Program-made: the position numbers and the translations under genes
Notes under the pieces: model-generated
Seen by the model: the letters and a program-made list of their open reading frames with translations, nothing else
What the model was told of the DNA's origin: nothing
Databases searched by the model: none
NCBI GenBank assembly: GCA_016946835.1
Contig: JACVTC010000231.1
Coordinates: 85,001-97,500, forward strand
Length of the DNA: 12,500 nucleotides
Source: Neocallimastix lanati (nom. inval.)
Taxonomy: Eukaryota; Neocallimastigomycota; Neocallimastigomycetes; Neocallimastigales; Neocallimastigaceae
Direction: 5' to 3'
Shown: positions 10,081 through 12,500 of the stretch, piece after piece
Numbering within the stretch: the stretch's first letter is position 1
Layout of the letters: the number at the start of each line of letters is the position of its first letter

Positions 10081-10454
10081 AATATTATGAATTGTCACTA
10101 AATAAATTATTATTTTTTTGTTTTTGGGTTCTCTTTTCTGAAACGTTTTTATTTTTAACATTTTTTATTTTAAATCTTTTTGATAATCAATTTTATTTAT
10201 ATTAAAAATAAAATGATATGAGTAATAAATAAAAAAACAAAAACAAAAAAAAAAAAAAAAAAAAAAAAAAAACAAAAACAAAAAGCGAAATAATTAATAA
10301 TAGATTATACATTATAATGATAATAACACTAATATAATAATATTAGTATTATAATAATAAATAATACTATTAATAATATTATTTATATCAACAAATATAA
10401 AGAGAAAAGCGTAAAAAAAAAAAAAAAAAAAAAAAGTGAAATAACAACAACCAC

Positions 10455-10485
<31 letters not shown>

Positions 10486-10808
10486 GAAATATATAAAATA
10501 GAATAACAAGAGATAAAGCAATAATAATTATTAAAAAAAAAAAAAAAAAAAAAAAAAAGAATTAATTATATTTAGTATATGTTATAATTTTAAATGTTTA
10601 ATAATATAAAACAATATTTAATTAATTAATTTTTTTATTAATTTAATTTATAATAATAATAATTAAAAAATATTCAAAATGGAATTTTTATAAAATAAAT
10701 CCAATGGAAACCCCATAAATAAATTAATAATAATAAAAAAAAAAAAAAAAAAATTAAATTGAATACTATCAAAACAAAAAATTACTTCAAATTATTCATT
10801 ACAAAAAA

Positions 10809-10877
<69 letters not shown>

Positions 10878-11652
10878 TAGGAACTGTAAAAAAGGATAAA
10901 AAAGATAAAAAGAAAGAACCTCAATCCATTAAAATAAAAAGATATATAGCTTTTCTGGTAAATATTTATTTCATTAATAATAATTAATGATAAAATTAAT
11001 AATAGTATAAAATATATATAATATATATATATATTATGGCAAAGACAACAAAATCAATTTAAAAAAAAAAAAAAAAAATTAGAATATTGATATCAATAGA
11101 ATATAGTAAAGCTCATCATGATAATCAATTTATATAGAAATTAATTTTAGTTCAATAAAAATTTTAGAATTAATAAAAAAAAAAAAAAGTTAAATTTAAT
11201 AATTCATTTCGTCATGTAAAAATATGTAGTAATGTAACCTTAAGCAACACCAATAAAAAAAAAAAAATTACAGATAGAATATAGATAAAAAAAAATTAAT
11301 AATAAAAGAAATAATATTAAAAAGAATAAAAAATAGGAGAAGAAGTCATAGCATTTTATAATTATTTAATAGCATTATTAACAACAAAGAATTAAATTTA
11401 TAAATTTCAATAATAATAAATATATGGAATTAGAAGTAGAACTAGTTGAACTGTTAATTTGTTAATTTAATTCTAGTTTGTTTAATTTTTATATATAATG
11501 AAAATAGAATTGGATAGAATATTGTCATATTAAATATATATATATATTATTATTATGATATTTTAATTTTTTTTTTTTTTTTTTTTTTATTTATCCATAA
11601 TATTTTATATGAAAATAATAATATGATTAATTTTTATATTTTAAAAATAATT

Positions 11653-11694
<42 letters not shown>

Positions 11695-11879
11695 AATAAT
11701 ATTTTTTATTGAAATAGCTGACTTTACATTATTTCTGGCATTTACTTATATTAATGCTTGGATATTATATGAATTGGATAAGTTTATTTTTTTATTGGGA
11801 AATACCTCTTTGTAAGTATAATTAATAATAATAAAAGAATAAATTTAATAATATATATAAAAAAAAAAAGAATCAAAGA

Positions 11880-11925
<46 letters not shown>

Positions 11926-11990
11926 GAAGAAGTAATAATAATGATAATTAAACAAATGTAACCGATAATAACTAACAACAAATATTTATG

Positions 11991-12028
<38 letters not shown>

Positions 12029-12341
12029 CTTTTCTTTTTTAAAAAAAAAATAATGGATTACAGATATCTTTTTATCTTTTTTAAACATTATACTGGAAAT
12101 GCTTTTTAATAATCCAAATAAAGTTTCACCAGTACCATTATACAATAGTTTACTTCCATACGCATTTTTTTTAATATTAACAAGAGAAAAACATCAATTG
12201 TATAATTTATTGTGGTTTACATCTATTACAATAATATATTCACAAAAAGCCATGAAGAATCTTTTAATTCATTTACTTATATTTTCCTTGCTTTATACAG
12301 GTAAATATTTTATACAGAGATATGGATATATTAATTTTTAA
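8409..12341 (+). CDS. Four-exon gene for a multi-pass membrane protein with a charged N-terminal tail (family not recognised)
   Basis: I infer this gene by joining exons 8409-8616, 10881-10957, 11718-11811 and 12064-12341, giving about 218 residues. Residues 1-70 are polar and acidic, rich in Asn, Asp, Glu and Ser. Residues 71-90 are Lys-rich (TVKKDKKDKKKEPQ then KIKR). From residue 91 the protein is strongly hydrophobic, with likely membrane segments near 91-112, 115-137, 152-165, 172-186 and 192-206, and a short polar tail ending YGYINF. The segments are joined by a loop NNPNKVSPVP and a charged turn TREKHQ. The Lys-rich stretch before the first segment suggests, by the positive-inside rule, a cytosolic N-terminus. 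There is no signal peptide. All three joins agree in phase, and the only open frames in exons 2 and 4 are the ones the joins require. The exons use TGG, CTG, CCA and GCC, unlike the flanking A+T filler. I found no diagnostic motif, so the membrane (ER, Golgi, plasma or ciliary) and the function are unknown. Confidence 0.72.
9282..9320. repeat. Cluster of small palindromes
   Basis: ATGATCAT (9282-9289), the perfect 16-bp palindrome ATCATAGATCTATGAT (9296-9311) and the overlapping ATGAC-T-GTCAT (9310-9320) lie within 39 nt inside intron 1. The cluster is richer in G+C than its surroundings. Its role is unknown. Confidence 0.6.
9532..9769. repeat. Three-copy A-tailed tandem repeat, period 80-83 bp
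   Basis: Copies lie at 9532-9611, 9612-9694 and 9695-9769. Each has a core of about 58-61 bp containing ATTCAATAGAATATATCATA and GGGATAATAATTT, then a poly(A) run. The A runs are 22, 25 and 14 nt. The cores are identical apart from one change in copy 3 (ATTATG to ATTTTG). Near identity implies recent expansion. An open frame crossing the array (9477-9674) is a by-product of the repeat. Confidence 0.9.
10077..10205. other. Island in intron 1 open on both strands
   Basis: On the plus strand 42 codons are open from 10077 to TAA 10203-10205. They read YYELSLNKLLFFCFWVLFSE then TFLFLTFFILNLFDNQF, a membrane-like string. On the minus strand 33 codons from 10186 to TAA at 10085-10087 read LSKRFKIKNVKNKNVSEKRT then QKQKNNNLFSDNS. 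The patch GGGTTCTCTTTTCTGAAACG is clearly richer than its surroundings. It could be an alternative exon of the host gene, an antisense exon or chance. There is no ATG in either frame. Confidence 0.2.
10809..10877. repeat. (AAT)23 microsatellite ending at a splice acceptor
   Basis: There are 23 perfect AAT units (69 nt). The next three bases, TAG, form the acceptor of intron 1, and exon 2 starts at 10881. The repeat therefore occupies the place where a polypyrimidine tract would be expected. Confidence 0.85.
10881..10957 (+). CDS. Exon 2: Lys-rich linker leading into first membrane segment
   Basis: This is 77 nt: two bases completing a Gly codon, then 25 codons reading TVKKDKKDKKKEPQSIKIKR followed by YIAFL. 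Only one of three frames is open from the acceptor, and that frame needs exactly one base from the previous exon, as exon 1 supplies. The donor CTG|GTAAAT at 10958 leaves phase 0. Codons such as CCT, CAA, TCC, GCT and CTG mark it off from the AAT repeat immediately upstream. Confidence 0.68.
10958..11717 (+). other. Intron 2 (760 nt)
   Basis: It is bounded by GTAAAT at 10958 and GAAATAG at 11711-11717, phase 0. It holds poly(A) runs near 11060, 11176 and 11257, a T run at 11568-11589 and an (AT)16 tract at 11660-11691. A small open stretch around 11390-11465 includes an ATG followed by Glu/Leu/Val codons (MELEVELVELLIC then stop). It has no splice-compatible continuation, so I treat it as chance. 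A branch site is not obvious. Confidence 0.66.
11660..11691. repeat. (AT)16 tract in intron 2
   Basis: Sixteen uninterrupted AT units end 26 nt before the exon 3 acceptor. Confidence 0.9.
11718..11811 (+). CDS. Exon 3: aromatic membrane segments 1-2
   Basis: This is 94 nt: 31 codons plus one base. In the phase dictated by exon 2 it reads LTLHYFWHLLILMLGYYMNW, then ISLFFYWEIPL, a hydrophobic pair of segments with three Trp. A second frame (starting inside the acceptor) is also open, but joined to exon 4 it soon hits TAA, so only the chosen frame gives a continuous protein. The donor T|GTAAGT at 11812 is the best of the gene's three donors. Confidence 0.72.
11880..11921. repeat. (AAT)14 tract in intron 3
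   Basis: Fourteen uninterrupted AAT units lie upstream of the branch site. The open minus-strand frame here (poly-Ile) is a by-product. Confidence 0.9.
11969..11976 (+). promoter_or_regulatory. Probable branch site of intron 3
   Basis: TAACTAAC differs by one base from the yeast TACTAAC-type consensus, with the branch A expected at 11975. A T/C tract and TTACAG acceptor follow downstream. Confidence 0.6.
11995..12026. repeat. (AT)16 tract in intron 3
   Basis: Sixteen uninterrupted AT units lie between the branch site and the pyrimidine tract. This is the same unit count as the tract in intron 2. Confidence 0.9.
12064..12341 (+). CDS. Exon 4: membrane segments 2-5 and probable C-terminus
   Basis: Two bases complete a Tyr codon, then 91 codons follow to TAA at 12339-12341. 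The reading is YIFLSFLNIILEMLF, the loop NNPNKVSPVPLYNSLLPYAF, then FLILTREKHQLYNLLWF, TSITIIYSQKAMKNLLIHLL and IFSLLYTGKYFIQRYGYINF. Without the upstream exons a start at ATG 12099 (80 residues) would be predicted, but the open frame extends upstream in phase to the acceptor. One uncertainty is the sequence ACAG|GTAAAT at 12297-12306, a plausible fourth donor. The exon may end at 12300, with the last 13 codons being intron. Confidence 0.72.
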
Positions 12342-12500
12342 ATGAATAGTTTTACTGTTATAATGTTATTATTAGTTACCTTATTTTTTTATATTTTTAT
12401 TTTTATTTTTATTTTTTTTTTTTTTTTTAATTTTTGATATTCCATTAAAGTGAAATATATATATATATATATACTTAAAAAATGAAATAATATATAATTG
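12342..12500. other. A+T-rich sequence after the stop; possible 3' UTR or further exon
   Basis: An ATG directly follows the TAA (12342-12344) and opens a 36-codon frame that is mostly Phe/Ile from T runs, ending at TGA near 12450. If the donor at 12301 is used, the acceptor TTATTATTAG ending near 12375 would give a 75-nt intron. Exon 5 would then be the same Phe/Ile-rich sequence. No clear polyadenylation signal can be singled out in such DNA. (AT)n lies at about 12457-12472. Confidence 0.3.

Larger units (their letters stand above)
8617..10880 (+). other. Intron 1 (2,264 nt), unusually long, repeat-filled
   Basis: It is bounded by GTAATG at 8617 and TTAG at 10877-10880. It contains poly(A) tracts up to 28 nt, a palindrome cluster at 9282-9320, a three-copy A-tailed tandem repeat at 9532-9769, an island open on both strands at 10077-10205, and (AAT)23 abutting the acceptor. 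There is no polypyrimidine tract before the acceptor and I could not pick a convincing branch site. I scanned for further exons that would fit the phase and found none I trust, but a missed small exon is possible. Confidence 0.58.
11812..12063 (+). other. Intron 3 (252 nt) with canonical branch site
   Basis: The donor is GTAAGT at 11812 and the acceptor is TTACAG ending at 12063. TAACTAAC at 11969-11976 matches the fungal/yeast branch consensus. A T/C tract at 12026-12040 precedes the acceptor. The intron also carries (AAT)14 at 11880-11921 and (AT)16 at 11995-12026. Branch-to-acceptor distance is about 88 nt. This is the clearest spliceosomal intron in the window and argues for nuclear, not organellar, DNA. 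Confidence 0.78.

Noticed and set aside
10312-10521. 69-residue minus-strand open frame
   Set aside because: It is Tyr/Phe/Ile from AAT and poly(A) tracts, inside the intron.
11424-11465. Small ATG frame MELEVELVELLIC in intron 2
   Set aside because: It is thirteen codons with no compatible splice sites, within chance expectation.
11784-11981. 65-residue minus-strand open frame
   Set aside because: Its poly-Ile core comes from the (AAT)14 tract, and it overlaps exon 3 and intron 3 of the plus-strand gene.
12099-12341. Independent 80-residue gene starting at ATG 12099
   Set aside because: The frame stays open upstream to a good acceptor at 12063 and joins in phase to exon 3. The ATG is an internal Met.
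1-12500. Mitochondrial or apicoplast DNA, or a dictyostelid or Plasmodium chromosome
   Set aside because: A canonical branch site and GT-AG introns point to nuclear DNA. Dictyostelids are much more gene-dense than this window, and Plasmodium intergenic DNA is not so rich in 20-30 nt homopolymers. The exclusion is not absolute.

Overview
This is nuclear DNA from an extremely A+T-rich eukaryote. The evidence is roughly 10 % G+C outside genes, dozens of A or T runs of 14-30 nt, (AAT)n and (AT)n microsatellites, and a gene split by GT-AG introns. One of those introns carries a textbook branch site (TAACTAAC). This texture best matches the genomes of anaerobic gut fungi (Neocallimastigomycota: Neocallimastix, Piromyces, Anaeromyces and relatives), which combine very A+T-rich, long intergenic DNA with genes of more balanced composition. 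Dictyostelid amoebae have similar texture but are far more gene-dense. Organism assignment is inference, about 60 % for a gut fungus.

Layout: positions 1-8408 hold no gene that I can support. They are homopolymer tracts, A(n)T(m) junctions, short tandem duplications, small hairpins and microsatellites. A few islands of richer sequence (around 831, 2929-3075, 4911-5005, 5625-5777, 6088-6210, 6807-7050) stay open for 17-58 codons and may be isolated exons, decayed gene fragments or chance.

Positions 8409 to about 12341 hold one plus-strand gene that no single open frame reveals. I assembled it from four exons: 8409-8616, 10881-10957, 11718-11811 and 12064-12341. Their donor and acceptor sites agree in phase at all three joins. 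The predicted product is about 218 residues: a charged, Asn/Asp/Glu- then Lys-rich cytosol-like N-terminal third, followed by a hydrophobic region with about five membrane segments. I do not recognise the family. The first intron is 2,264 nt, far longer than usual for fungi. It contains a three-copy A-tailed tandem repeat, a cluster of small palindromes and an open island readable on both strands, and it ends in (AAT)23-TAG directly at the splice acceptor.

After 12341 the window returns to low-complexity A+T sequence. The last exon could alternatively be spliced at 12301 into a further exon.

No rRNA, tRNA, CRISPR array, intact transposon or recognisable defence system is visible.
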